Assembly (NCBI GenBank): GCA_021797915.1
Contig: JAJZYT010000013.1
Span: 1-46,717, forward strand
Origin: Thermoplasmata archaeon
GTDB taxonomy: Archaea; Thermoplasmatota; Thermoplasmata; Thermoplasmatales; GCA-001856825
Length of the DNA: 46,717 bases
Reading direction: 5' to 3'
Positions within the stretch are counted from its first letter, which is position 1; the number at the start of each line of letters is the position of its first letter. The notes under the pieces were generated by a model that saw only the letters and a program-made list of their open reading frames with translations, had not been told where the DNA came from and made no database searches. This document shows, piece after piece, positions 26,320 through 35,079 of the stretch. The position numbers and the translations under genes are program-made.

Positions 26320-27370
26320 TTAGTTCACCATACATTTTCTCCAGCTGCTCTGCAGTCGATTGAATTGAATACTCAAGACTGGATTTGCGAGCGTTCTCAG
26401 AATAACTTCCGAGATCCCTTCCATCCAGTTCACGGATCTTGTTGACCAGTGCATCAGAGTCTCCGTAGTCCACAAACCAGCCGTTGTAATTCTCTCTCAG
26501 GATACCAATTTCCCTTGTCTCGTGAGAACCTATTACTGGTGTTCCAGAGGCCATAGCCTCAATAAACACCACCCCAAATGTCTCGGCCCTCGATGGGACC
26601 ACCAGCAGTTTTGCATTCGTCAGGAGACCTATCTTCTCTGCTTCCGAAACGTATCCTAGATACTCAATGTTATCGTGATGCTCTGCAAAATCGATCACAC
26701 TTGCTTTGAGGGGACCGGTCCCTGCAATCTTGAACTTCCGTTCCGGAAGTTTTAAGGCTGCTTCAAGTATCTCCAAAACACCCTTGTCCTGTGTCAGTCT
26801 TCCAACAAAGAAGTAATAATCTTCCTTCTTGCTGCTGTAAACAAATCGACTGAGATCTATTCCTACTGGCACGATTTTGGACGTATTGCCAAAAGTGTCA
26901 AGATAATCCGCCACCAGCTTTGAGGGAGAGATAATGAGATCCAGCCTTGCGTAGAGGTGCATGTTGTACTGGAACCCAATGTTGAGGATGCTCTTGATGA
27001 ATGGAAAATTTATCGTATTATCCATATTTACGAAATCAGTGTGGTATGTCCCAATCGTCGGTATGTTCCTCTTTCTTGCGTAACGGTATCCCATAGTACC
27101 CAGTGTGAAGGGCGTGTGGATGTGTATCACATCGGGATTGAACCTTTCCAGGTCCCTGTACATCTCGTACACAGGAATTGCAACTTTGTATTCCTTGTAC
27201 AGCGGGAAGCGGTAAGCGGGCAGGCCGAAGACTCCGTCGTTGTCGGAAAATACTGTGTATACCCTAACAGAGTGCCCTCGTTTCTCCAACTCTGCCTTGT
27301 AGTCGGCTAAGTGATTTGCTACGCCATCAGCTATCGGGTGGTACGTATCGCTGCATAGGGCTATTCGCAT
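26297..27370 (-). CDS. Glycosyltransferase family 4
   Basis: A GT-B fold glycosyltransferase of 357 residues. The N-terminal domain has MRIALCSDTYHPIADGVANHL and HIHTPFTLGTMGY. The C-terminal nucleotide-sugar domain has PVGIDLSRF, FVGRLTQDKGVLEIL, and PSRAETFGVVFIEAMASGTPVIGS with the paired glutamates typical of retaining enzymes. It resembles diacylglycerol glucosyl- and mannosyltransferases, so a membrane glycolipid is a likely acceptor. Its first 44 bases overlap the end of the radical SAM gene, implying tight coupling. Confidence 0.9.
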   Translation of the reverse strand: MRIALCSDTYHPIADGVANHLADYKAELEKRGHSVRVYTVFSDNDGVFGLPAYRFPLYKEYKVAIPVYEMYRDLERFNPDVIHIHTPFTLGTMGYRYARKRNIPTIGTYHTDFVNMDNTINFPFIKSILNIGFQYNMHLYARLDLIISPSKLVADYLDTFGNTSKIVPVGIDLSRFVYSSKKEDYYFFVGRLTQDKGVLEILEAALKLPERKFKIAGTGPLKASVIDFAEHHDNIEYLGYVSEAEKIGLLTNAKLLVVPSRAETFGVVFIEAMASGTPVIGSHETREIGILRENYNGWFVDYGDSDALVNKIRELDGRDLGSYSENARKSSLEYSIQSTAEQLEKMYGELIELKGRK

Positions 27371-28277
27371 TGGGAGTCGAGTGACCGATATTTCTACGAT
27401 TATAAAGATATATCTTACTCACAAGCGCTGCCTGTTCAAGGAAATTCTTCTCTGATGGCTCCCTGAAGCACTGAATGAAGCAGTCATTGCACGTGTTTGT
27501 GTAATCGTCCCACTTTCTGTTGGTGTTCAGCTTTTTTGTGGTCTTGTAGAAGCAGGGGTAGACGTCCCCGTGATAGTCCGCATAGAACACCTCTTCTCCA
27601 GCCCTGCACCTCTGAACATCTTTCTTATCCAGCCAATCCACCGCCTCCTTGTAGTAGGTCCTTGTGTTGCCAAACTTGTACTCCTTGTAGTTCTCGTAAG
27701 CAAAATTGAATGCTTCCTTAATCTGGCTATTTTGCACTGGTACCTTCTCGTAGTAATAGGCGGTGTTGTCTGGGAAGCACATCGATACGGGAAGACCGAG
27801 TTCGTTGTTCACAAAAGTTGCATATTCCCCCATCTTGTTGTAACTGAAGTCCGTAACGAGTATGTTGGAGGTCAGGACCTTGACTCGCGGCCTGAGGTAC
27901 TTCATGCTCTCGACGACTACGTCGAATATCTTCCTCCCTCTATATTCATTGTGGAGATCGGGAATGTGACTATCGAGACTGATTGTTGCTGCGTCAAGAT
28001 AAGGGTAAATCTTGCTCAGAACGTACTTGTTCGTTCCGTTCGTAGCTATGTGAGTCTTGAACTTGTGTTCCTTTAGCGTTTTCAGGATTCTTGGCAGGTC
28101 GGGATGAAGGGTAGGTTCGCCTCCTGTTACGGAGACAATCTTCACCTTGTTGTACTTCATCTCATCAACAAATTCTTCTATCTTGTCTTTTGGAAAGAGA
28201 ACGTTACCCTCGAAAGCGTTACAACCCTTACAGAGGAGATTACACTTAAAATCTATGTTCCAGATGACTGTCCTCAT
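27327..28277 (-). CDS. Radical SAM protein with SPASM-like C-terminal cysteines
   Basis: A 316-residue radical SAM enzyme. The 4Fe-4S motif CNLLCKGC is at residues 12-19, with VSVTGGEPTLHPDL after it. The C-terminal part contains CRAGEEVFYADYHGDVYPC and CNDCFIQC, spaced like auxiliary-cluster ligands. The substrate is unknown. It is the first gene of an operon with a glycosyltransferase, a flippase-like protein and DUF2070, so a lipid or envelope modification is plausible. TATAAA (about 28301-28306) lies 26 bases before the ATG at 28277, indicating a leaderless transcript. Confidence 0.85.
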   Translation of the reverse strand: MRTVIWNIDFKCNLLCKGCNAFEGNVLFPKDKIEEFVDEMKYNKVKIVSVTGGEPTLHPDLPRILKTLKEHKFKTHIATNGTNKYVLSKIYPYLDAATISLDSHIPDLHNEYRGRKIFDVVVESMKYLRPRVKVLTSNILVTDFSYNKMGEYATFVNNELGLPVSMCFPDNTAYYYEKVPVQNSQIKEAFNFAYENYKEYKFGNTRTYYKEAVDWLDKKDVQRCRAGEEVFYADYHGDVYPCFYKTTKKLNTNRKWDDYTNTCNDCFIQCFREPSEKNFLEQAALVSKIYLYNRRNIGHSTPNANSPMQRYVPPDS

Positions 28278-28328
28278 CGTTCGTTGAAATGATTTTAAGA
28301 TATAAATAAATTTGAGTTTTGAAAGCGA

Positions 28329-29285
28329 CTAATTTTTTTCCGTTTTTAACAAATACTCTGTGAAATAGCTTATCACTAAGTCCGCTCCTGCTCTGAATAT
28401 TGAACTCAGAGATTCATCAATAACTGAGTCGAGGTCGATTATTCCGTTCTTGGCGGCTGATCTGATTATCGAATACTCTGCACTGACGTTATAAGCCGCG
28501 ATTGGAAGAAGGAATCTGTTCCTTACTTCTTTTATTATATCAAGATAGAACAGGGCCGGTTTTACCATGACAACGTCTGCACCTTCTTCTACATCCAATT
28601 CGACCTCACGGATTGCCTCCCTCGTACTCAAATAATTCATCTGATAGGTCCGTCTGTCTCCGAATGAGGGAGTGGAATGTACTGCGTCCCTGAATGGAGA
28701 ATACATCGCGCTCGCGAACTTGGCGCTGTATGCCAGAATGAGTGTTTCCTCAAAACCAGCATCATCTAGCCCCTTCCTTATCCGTCTGACCTGTCCGTCC
28801 ATCATTCCGGATGGAGCCACACCGTCAGCTCCGGCCTCTGCATAACTCGTGGCGATCTTCGCGTAAACATCTAGCGTTGAATCGTTGTCAATCTTCGCAC
28901 CTTTGATCAGACCACAGTGGCCATGATCTGTGTATTCACACAGACACAGGTCCGAAAAAATTGCAAGATCCGTTTCCTCCTTAATCTCCCTTATCGTTCT
29001 TTGGACGATTCCGTGATTGTCGTATGAGGCAGAACCACTTGCGTCTTTGTGTTTCGGTACACCGAACAACAGAATTGATTTCACTCCCATCTCCTCGTAC
29101 TCCTTTGCCTTCTCAACAAGCTGTTCTTGAGGAAATCTGTAGATGTCAGGCATGTTCTTAATTTCCTCTCGTTTGGTGATGTTTTCATCCACGAACATGG
29201 GCATAACGAGTTTGTCTTTTCTTATCTTTGAATCTGCAAATATCTCTCTGATCTTAGGAGACTTTCTTAGTCTTCTTAGTCTCAT
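28329..29285 (-). CDS. hemB: Porphobilinogen synthase
   Basis: Condenses two 5-aminolevulinate molecules to porphobilinogen. The 318-residue protein has the zinc-type cluster CLCEYTDHGHCG near residue 122. The first catalytic lysine is in YSAKFASAMYSPFRDAV and the second in VMVKPALFYLD. The start MRLRRLRKSPKIRE is typical. Its first 32 bases overlap the hemA 3' end. It is the last gene of the minus-strand heme operon. Confidence 0.96.
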   Translation of the reverse strand: MRLRRLRKSPKIREIFADSKIRKDKLVMPMFVDENITKREEIKNMPDIYRFPQEQLVEKAKEYEEMGVKSILLFGVPKHKDASGSASYDNHGIVQRTIREIKEETDLAIFSDLCLCEYTDHGHCGLIKGAKIDNDSTLDVYAKIATSYAEAGADGVAPSGMMDGQVRRIRKGLDDAGFEETLILAYSAKFASAMYSPFRDAVHSTPSFGDRRTYQMNYLSTREAIREVELDVEEGADVVMVKPALFYLDIIKEVRNRFLLPIAAYNVSAEYSIIRSAAKNGIIDLDSVIDESLSSIFRAGADLVISYFTEYLLKTEKN

Positions 29286-30477
29286 ATCTGGAAAAGTTCT
29301 CGTTCAATATCATCTCCATCTTTGTAACTGTCTCTGATGATCTGATGTCCTTCGCATTCTTTATACCATTGACGACAAACCCCAAGAGTTTATTCCTGGT
29401 GGACTCCAGTCCCTTCTTTATCTGGGCTTTGTTCTCCCTGTTATAGGGCTTCTTCTCGAAATACTTCATCTCCTCTTCTATGACCTTGTTCGAATAATCG
29501 TATATTCTCTTGAGAAACTCTTCTCTGTCGACATTCATGATCTTCTGTGAGAATTTCTCAAATTCGTCGTTCACAATCTTGAGACTCCTGGTAGCATAAT
29601 CCCCGGCTTCATCGTTGTTGGCAGATATTGTCCTGGACAGGAGTTCCATGTTCACCAGCTTTACTGAATCTGGTAACTCTTGTGATACGTTCGGCGGGAC
29701 CCCCAGATCAAGCACCGTCTTGATCTTCGAGTTCATTACATCCTTTCTTTCGAGTATTATCTCCGCAGACTTGGTTGCTGTAATAATCACGTCATATGAC
29801 TTCCACTTCTTCTTGTCGAAGTCTTCTATTCTGACACCGAACGCCTTTGAGATCTCCTTCGCCCTTTCAGTGGATCTATTACTGATGGAGAATGGAATTC
29901 CCTTTCTAGATAGGAAACTGGACACCTGAGTACCTAGGTCGCCTGCTCCGATAACGAGGACCTTCTGTCCTGGCAAGATCTTTATCTGGTCGAGGGCCTC
30001 ACCAGCAACGCTTCTAGCCCTCTTTCCGTTCCCATTTTCTCTCCTTGCCTTCCTACCAATTTCGAGAGACTTCTTGAGGAGCTCATTCAGATTTGCACCT
30101 GAGAATCCCTTTCTTTTGGATACTTCCCATGCGTCCCTCACCTGGCCAAGGATCTCGTTTTCACCGATGACCATTGAATCCATTCCCGCTGAGACCAAGA
30201 ATAGATGTTTTATTGCATCCAGTCCGTGAACGACGCTGTGCTTGAGTGACTTTTCATAGATGTAATCTTCCAGAAATTCTACGGTTTCCCTGTCTCCCGG
30301 GTAGAAATATATCTCAAACCTGTTGCAAGTCCATAAAACAAGTGCTTCTTCTATCCTCTCATTCTTCTTGATATAATCATAAACCTCGTCGATCTGTAAA
30401 TCTTTTACCGACGAGAAATAAAGAGACCCCAGGTCACCGTAAGTGACCTTTATGAGGAACATACCTCCCTTTTCCAA
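29254..30477 (-). CDS. hemA: Glutamyl-tRNA reductase
   Basis: First committed step of tetrapyrrole synthesis: NADPH-dependent reduction of glutamyl-tRNA(Glu) to glutamate-1-semialdehyde. The catalytic cysteine is in VLWTCNRFEIY, then IKHLFLVSAGMDSMVIGENEILGQV in shorter blocks, the NADPH fold VLVIGAGDLGTQVSSFL, and the C-terminal dimerisation helices. The 407-residue length is normal. The TTG at 30477 has AAGGTG six bases upstream; ATG 30462 (MFLIKVTYG) directly abuts a GGGAGGT, too close to act as its own site. Either could be used. It lies 35 bases after hemD. Confidence 0.96.
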   Translation of the reverse strand: MEKGGMFLIKVTYGDLGSLYFSSVKDLQIDEVYDYIKKNERIEEALVLWTCNRFEIYFYPGDRETVEFLEDYIYEKSLKHSVVHGLDAIKHLFLVSAGMDSMVIGENEILGQVRDAWEVSKRKGFSGANLNELLKKSLEIGRKARRENGNGKRARSVAGEALDQIKILPGQKVLVIGAGDLGTQVSSFLSRKGIPFSISNRSTERAKEISKAFGVRIEDFDKKKWKSYDVIITATKSAEIILERKDVMNSKIKTVLDLGVPPNVSQELPDSVKLVNMELLSRTISANNDEAGDYATRSLKIVNDEFEKFSQKIMNVDREEFLKRIYDYSNKVIEEEMKYFEKKPYNRENKAQIKKGLESTRNKLLGFVVNGIKNAKDIRSSETVTKMEMILNENFSRYETKKTKKVS

Positions 30478-30512
30478 TTATAGCACCTTGTTCTGAAACA
30501 CGGACAATATAA

Positions 30513-31163
30513 TTACCTTTTCGTGGCTAAGATTGTCACGATGGTTTCGATGTTGGGTGTGTCAAATATCTCTTTAGGCTCGTAACCTAAGGAGCGAATC
30601 TTTTTTGCTGTCGGTTTTCCGATGGCATAGATGCTCTTCTCCTTCAATTTCTCCCCCAGCCTTCTCTGCAATAGTTCGAAAGATTTCGACGACCCAACGA
30701 GTATTACGCCTGTGCGATCCAGGATTCCATAATCTATGGACGTATTCTCTTCAATCTTGTATGCAATAATGTGCTTGACATTTATTCCGTTCTCTTTGAT
30801 CTTATCGATGAATTTTTTTGAGATGTTATCGCTCCCAACAATCGTGATAGATTTTTCTGTGCCTATCATCAATGCAGCTAACCCCTCCGTGTTCTGTTCT
30901 TGCGGTACATTGCAGTCGAGAGAAAAGATTTTTTTCAAGTAATGTGCAGTCTGTTCCCCGATACAGTAAATTCTATTGCTCCGAATCGAAACATTCGACA
31001 TTCTTAGTGAAATGATTCCCCTCTTGGAAGTGAAAACAAGCACCCCCTCGATCTGGCCCAATCCGGAAAGATCTTGATAGACTATTTTCAGTACAGGTAG
31101 CTGTTCAACTCCCTTCACTTCCCTATCCAGCGGAGCGCCAACATAAGCAATGTTATGAGCCAA
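30513..31163 (-). CDS. hemD: Uroporphyrinogen-III synthase
   Basis: Cyclises hydroxymethylbilane to uroporphyrinogen III. HemD is poorly conserved, but the two-domain layout is readable. GVLVFTSKRGIISL is the usual FTSxNG-like segment, followed by IYCIGEQTAHYLKK, then GVILVGSSKSFELLQRRL and IYAIGKPTAKKIRSLGYEP (the TA..L.. motif). The length of 216 residues is normal for a short HemD. The TTG start at 31163 overlaps the hemC stop by 11 bases. The position between hemC and hemA confirms the assignment. Confidence 0.9.
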   Translation of the reverse strand: MAHNIAYVGAPLDREVKGVEQLPVLKIVYQDLSGLGQIEGVLVFTSKRGIISLRMSNVSIRSNRIYCIGEQTAHYLKKIFSLDCNVPQEQNTEGLAALMIGTEKSITIVGSDNISKKFIDKIKENGINVKHIIAYKIEENTSIDYGILDRTGVILVGSSKSFELLQRRLGEKLKEKSIYAIGKPTAKKIRSLGYEPKEIFDTPNIETIVTILATKR

Positions 31164-31998
31164 TGATATCCCTCAACTTCTTGATGTCGGATTCTTCAAT
31201 GCTTTTGACGTAAGAAAAATCGAACCTCTTTTCGTCGTTCGCGTATGCAAATTTGATCCTTTTTTCGGGGTAGATTGCTCTGATACTTGCTGCAACATTG
31301 CATCCTAGCTGTAGCCTGACCATCAGTTCTCTTTCATTTTTGGCCTCCCAGAGTGATGCTTCGTCCTGAATTTTCTTCAACTTGTTTTCAACTTCACTTC
31401 CCTTTTCGGTAACGATTGCCACGAACCCTTGATTTGGATCTGGCGGGCAAATATCTTCGCTTATAATTTCACCCATCGGACTAATATTAAGTCTATCAAG
31501 AGCGGCCTTTGCGACTACTATTGAATCGACTTCCCCGTTCTCCCACTTCCTTATCCTTGTGTCAATATTACCTCTGATATTGACGAATCTGAGATTCCTG
31601 TTATAGAGGTTAAGGAATGACTTCCTTCTGATAGAGCTTGAACCTGTCGTCCCGGCGAAATACTTGAGAGATTCTCTTGAAATGAAATAGTCCCTAGGAT
31701 CTGCCCTCTTTGAAAAAAATGATATGTCCAACCTGGGATCAATTTCGTTTGGAATGTCCTTAGCAGAGTGTACTGCTGCCTCCACTTCTCCATCGAGTAT
31801 CATGTCATTCAACCTCCTGACGAAAATACCCTGTTCTTTCATGTCGTACAGTGGTGTTTCAGCGTCCCTTTCTCCGTGAGATTCCACGAGGAAGGGTTCA
31901 ATGTCCATATCAAACGGTACCAGTGCCTTGGATATAATGTCAAACTGTCTTAGAGCAAGTCTTGATCCACGTGTAGCGAACTTCAGCGTGCCTTCCAT
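31153..31998 (-). CDS. hemC: Porphobilinogen deaminase (hydroxymethylbilane synthase)
   Basis: Polymerises four porphobilinogens into hydroxymethylbilane. It begins LKFATRGSRLALRQ and contains VHSAKDIPNE, FISRESL, GSSSIRRKSFL and VNIRGNIDTRI. The dipyrromethane-cofactor cysteine is in LQLGCNVAAS. The 281-residue length is slightly short, mainly at the C-terminal domain. It overlaps hemL by 16 bases and hemD by 11, so the operon is tightly packed. Confidence 0.96.
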   Translation of the reverse strand: MEGTLKFATRGSRLALRQFDIISKALVPFDMDIEPFLVESHGERDAETPLYDMKEQGIFVRRLNDMILDGEVEAAVHSAKDIPNEIDPRLDISFFSKRADPRDYFISRESLKYFAGTTGSSSIRRKSFLNLYNRNLRFVNIRGNIDTRIRKWENGEVDSIVVAKAALDRLNISPMGEIISEDICPPDPNQGFVAIVTEKGSEVENKLKKIQDEASLWEAKNERELMVRLQLGCNVAASIRAIYPEKRIKFAYANDEKRFDFSYVKSIEESDIKKLRDIIGS

Positions 31999-33170
31999 AA
32001 TTTTTTCGCTTCCTCAGCCAGGAAACTGAAGGTTTCTTTCACTTCCTTTTCGTTATGTGCAAAGCTGATAAAAATCGTTTCGTCAAAAGAAGGTGCAAGG
32101 AAAATGCCTGCACTCATTGCCTTTTCAAAGAAACGGAAGTAAAGCCCTTTGTCCGATTTCATAGCGCCGACAGCGCTTTCGATTCTGCTTTTTGAGAAGA
32201 ACAATGAGAGCATTCCTGTGTTTGAATTAACAGTTAAACCGGATTCTGAAAGTTCTTTGACGGCTGTCTCTGTGAGCATTTTCAGACGAGTATAGTCTCC
32301 TTTTGAAAGGATATTTAGGGTTTCAAAGCCGGCTGCAACAGAAAGGGGATTACCGGAAAATGTTCCAGCCTGGGGGAACTGGCCAGAGGGTCTTACTTTC
32401 TTCATAATATCCTCTCTTCCACCATATGCAGCGAGCGGAAGCCCCCCTCCGATTATCTTTGCGAAAGTGGCCAGGTCTGGTTCTATTTTCTTAGAGGCAT
32501 AATATGGAAAGAAGCCCGTCCTGTACCCGGTGATCACCTCATCAGCAATCATCAGTGTCCCTGTTCTTTCTGTGATATCTCTCACAGATTCAAGATACCC
32601 ATCATTTGGATTGATAACTCCAATATTTCCCATTGCCGGTTCAATGATAAGACAGGCGTATTCCTTGCTTGAAAGTTTATCACTTACCGCATCAACGGAG
32701 TTGAAATGAACAGAATCAACGAGTTCCGAGGGAAAATTGAATGGGTGAGTACCGTGATACCCACCTTCTATCTTCAAAACCTTCTTTCTCCCGGTGTGAT
32801 GAATTGCAAGTCGGATAGCGTGCATTGTCGCCTCTGTTCCTGTATTGACCATTCTTAACTTGTCTAGGGAAGCAGATCTGGTGAGCGTCTCGCCCAACTT
32901 AACTTCCAGTTCGGTTGGAGCCCCAAAAATGGAGCCTTGCTCAGCGACTTCCTTGATTCTTTCCACCACTCTCTCTGGGGAGTGCCCCAAAATGAGGGGA
33001 CCGTATGCGAGTAAGAAATCGATGTATTCCTTACCATCTACGTCCCAAATTTTCGAGCCTTTCCCGCGTTTAATGAACTTGGGATATGGAGGATAGAAAC
33101 GTACCGGACTGTTTACTCCCTTCGGAAATACTTTCGATGCCCTCTCAAACAGCTTTTCACTCTTGCTCAG
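31983..33170 (-). CDS. hemL: Glutamate-1-semialdehyde aminomutase, probable CTG start
   Basis: Converts glutamate-1-semialdehyde to 5-aminolevulinate using PLP. The region that aligns with other HemL proteins starts well upstream of the first ordinary start codon (TTG 32990). The same frame encodes SKSEKLFERASKVFPKGVNS, then IKRGKGSKIWDVDGKEYIDF and GPLILGHSPERV, the usual N terminus. No ATG, GTG or TTG precedes it in frame, but a CTG at 33170 overlaps the upstream stop as CTGA, with GGTG about five bases before it. This gives 395 residues rather than 335. Later motifs include VNTGTEATMHAIRLA, IADEVITGYRTGF and FAKIIGGGLP with the PLP lysine. Confidence 0.93.
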   Translation of the reverse strand: MSKSEKLFERASKVFPKGVNSPVRFYPPYPKFIKRGKGSKIWDVDGKEYIDFLLAYGPLILGHSPERVVERIKEVAEQGSIFGAPTELEVKLGETLTRSASLDKLRMVNTGTEATMHAIRLAIHHTGRKKVLKIEGGYHGTHPFNFPSELVDSVHFNSVDAVSDKLSSKEYACLIIEPAMGNIGVINPNDGYLESVRDITERTGTLMIADEVITGYRTGFFPYYASKKIEPDLATFAKIIGGGLPLAAYGGREDIMKKVRPSGQFPQAGTFSGNPLSVAAGFETLNILSKGDYTRLKMLTETAVKELSESGLTVNSNTGMLSLFFSKSRIESAVGAMKSDKGLYFRFFEKAMSAGIFLAPSFDETIFISFAHNEKEVKETFSFLAEEAKKLWKAR

Positions 33171-33673
33171 AAAAACACCCCAGCTAAAATCTCGGCAATT
33201 AAGACTATCGCTACCATCAGACCAACAGTTATGAAGGATAGCATATGGGAAATTTTTCTCAATCTTTTCAAGTCGTCAAACTTTCCACTTTCCGCCAGTT
33301 TCGGAAACATCTTACCATGCCAAAGATTGTTACCATAGAGTATCAGGTACATGAGTGCAACTGCAACTATCTTGACTGTGAGCACGTATCCCCACTGTTG
33401 AGTTATGGCGCCTGAGAAATTCGTAATGTAATCTCGGCGTACGAGATACACCAAAGCTATACCTGTGAGAGTCAGGAGTATTATCACTATGTTGGTCAAG
33501 AGTGCATACTTCTTGCCCATGATGGACATGAACCTTGTCCTCTGTTTTTCGTCAGGCATTGCTATGCTGCTGGCAGGCCAGACTATGACCCACACGAATA
33601 TGGATGAACCGACAAGAAAAACCGCACTTATCACGTGAATGAACAGTAAGGTGATGAGCAATAGACCATACAT
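33167..33673 (-). CDS. Four-span membrane protein, HemJ/CopD-like
   Basis: A 168-residue membrane protein with four predicted helices and a short loop rich in basic residues. The layout recalls HemJ/CopD. An N-terminal helix carries His13 (LLFIHVISAVFLVG), a second helix follows KKYALLTNIVI, a third reads WGYVLTVKIVAVALMYLI with the lysine HemJ uses, then a basic helix and a fourth span. HemJ oxidises protoporphyrinogen using heme. Position between an AhbD-like enzyme and hemL suggests oxidation of coproporphyrinogen or protoporphyrinogen here. The family link is by pattern only; a copper-related role is the alternative. Confidence 0.7.
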   Translation of the reverse strand: MYGLLLITLLFIHVISAVFLVGSSIFVWVIVWPASSIAMPDEKQRTRFMSIMGKKYALLTNIVIILLTLTGIALVYLVRRDYITNFSGAITQQWGYVLTVKIVAVALMYLILYGNNLWHGKMFPKLAESGKFDDLKRLRKISHMLSFITVGLMVAIVLIAEILAGVFF

Positions 33674-33685
33674 GCTTGCGGTAAA

Positions 33686-34816
33686 TCACCTTGCGCTATT
33701 CAAAGCTTTCATGCTTTCCGGGACATACTTGCAACGTGGATCCTCCTGAAAAATGTCTTCGAAGTAGGAGTAAGCCCTGGATCTAGACCCGCCACAGATA
33801 TCTGCATATTCACACGCCCCACATCTACCCTTAAAGTTCTTTGAATCCCTCAATTTGATCAGCGTCTCGTTGTTCCTGTAGATGTCGACAATTGAGTTCT
33901 CTTTCACGTTGCCAAGATTTATAGGTAGAAACCCTGAAGGATTTACGTCTCCGTTGTGCGCAACGAAGATTATTCCTTTGCCGTCCCTCGTCTGGCTGGT
34001 GTGACCCTTTGGTCTATCACCAGGTGTTCCTAGTAAATTAACCGTTTCTTCTATGAGTTTGTTGTACAGGGTGCCACCTTTGTATTCTTTTTTCTCACGT
34101 TCAATGAGAATTCGCCTGAAGAATGGTGCTTCTACCGTCCTTATTGAAATGCCGTATCTGGACGCAAATTCGAGATAGTTGAAAACATCTTCATATGCTT
34201 CCGTATCGAGATCCTCTCTGTCTATCCCTCTTCCTGTCTTGATCAGGGAGAATACTTCCCACGTTTTCACCTTTGTTTCGAGAAGAATTTTTAATAGTTG
34301 CGGAAGTTCGTGGACGTTTTTCTTGAAAACGGTTGTATTTATTTGGAGTATGAAACCTTCTGAAATAATCCTGCGAGCTAATTCGACCGTTTTGTCGAAC
34401 GTCCCAATATAGCCCCTCAGCCAATCGTGCGTTTCTGAAGATGCACCATCAAGACTCAGAGAAAGCGATTTCACTCCTTTACTCTTCATCATCGAAAAAG
34501 ACTCCTCGTTCAATAATGGAGTTGCGCTCGGAGACATCGAGGCAGGAATGCCTAGTTCCTTTGCCCTCTGAAGAATTTGCTCTAATCCTCTCTTTTTCAT
34601 GATGTCTCCTCCTGTTAGTATCAGGACAGGATAGGGAGCCCCGAATTGCTTGATCTGCTCGACAAATGATAAAGATTGATCTATGTTCATTTCATCGGGG
34701 AGGGCTTCCAAGAGAGCAGATGCCCTGCAGTGTTTGCAGGCAAGGTCGCAAGCCTTTGTCGTCTCCCAGAATATTAGAATTGGTTTTAAATTGTAATCGA
34801 TAGGGCGAGGAGTCAC
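33686..34816 (-). CDS. Radical SAM/SPASM protein, AhbD/NirJ-like (TIGR04053 type)
   Basis: A 376-residue radical SAM enzyme. CDLACKHC (about residues 23-30) binds the catalytic cluster. LILTGGD, ISMSPSATPLL-like and SLSLDGASSETHDWLRG segments follow. The C terminus has CGACEYADICGGSRSRAYSY and DPRCKYVP, the auxiliary-cluster region shared with AhbD, which decarboxylates Fe-coproporphyrin to heme. It most resembles the GGSRARAYA branch. It leads the minus-strand heme operon from a leaderless GTG start; a TATATAGAATT-like element is centred at 34841, 25 bases upstream. A role in the last step of heme synthesis is inferred from family and position. Confidence 0.82.
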   Translation of the reverse strand: MTPRPIDYNLKPILIFWETTKACDLACKHCRASALLEALPDEMNIDQSLSFVEQIKQFGAPYPVLILTGGDIMKKRGLEQILQRAKELGIPASMSPSATPLLNEESFSMMKSKGVKSLSLSLDGASSETHDWLRGYIGTFDKTVELARRIISEGFILQINTTVFKKNVHELPQLLKILLETKVKTWEVFSLIKTGRGIDREDLDTEAYEDVFNYLEFASRYGISIRTVEAPFFRRILIEREKKEYKGGTLYNKLIEETVNLLGTPGDRPKGHTSQTRDGKGIIFVAHNGDVNPSGFLPINLGNVKENSIVDIYRNNETLIKLRDSKNFKGRCGACEYADICGGSRSRAYSYFEDIFQEDPRCKYVPESMKALNSAR

Positions 34817-35079
34817 TACCGGTAAAGTTGTAAATTCTATATAATAGGAATGTAACTTTTCAAGGATAAAATGTACCTTCCCAGTTCTGGTTTTTCAAGA
34901 TCATTACATTGGCTCTCTTAATCCTACGACTTTATTTTAGGCGATGGCCAGCGAAAGTTAGAATCTGCGAATGAATATATCAGCGTCAGTCACGATTGGC
35001 ACTTTTGTGACCAAACCAATGTAGTTCCAGTTTATTGTCTGATTTCAAAACAATTTATACTCCCAGAGGTTTCAGATGA
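34817..35079. promoter_or_regulatory. Divergent promoter region of the two heme operons
   Basis: This 263-base gap separates the two heme operons. The minus-strand TATA element (TTATATAGAA) lies at about 34834-34845 and the plus-strand element (TTTATA) at 35054-35059, each about 25 bases from its GTG start. TACATTGG (34905-34912) and CCAATGTA (35016-35023) are perfect complements about 100 bases apart, a possible paired operator. GTCAC...GTGAC near 34989-35011 is a weaker repeat. No gene is seen. Confidence 0.5.
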
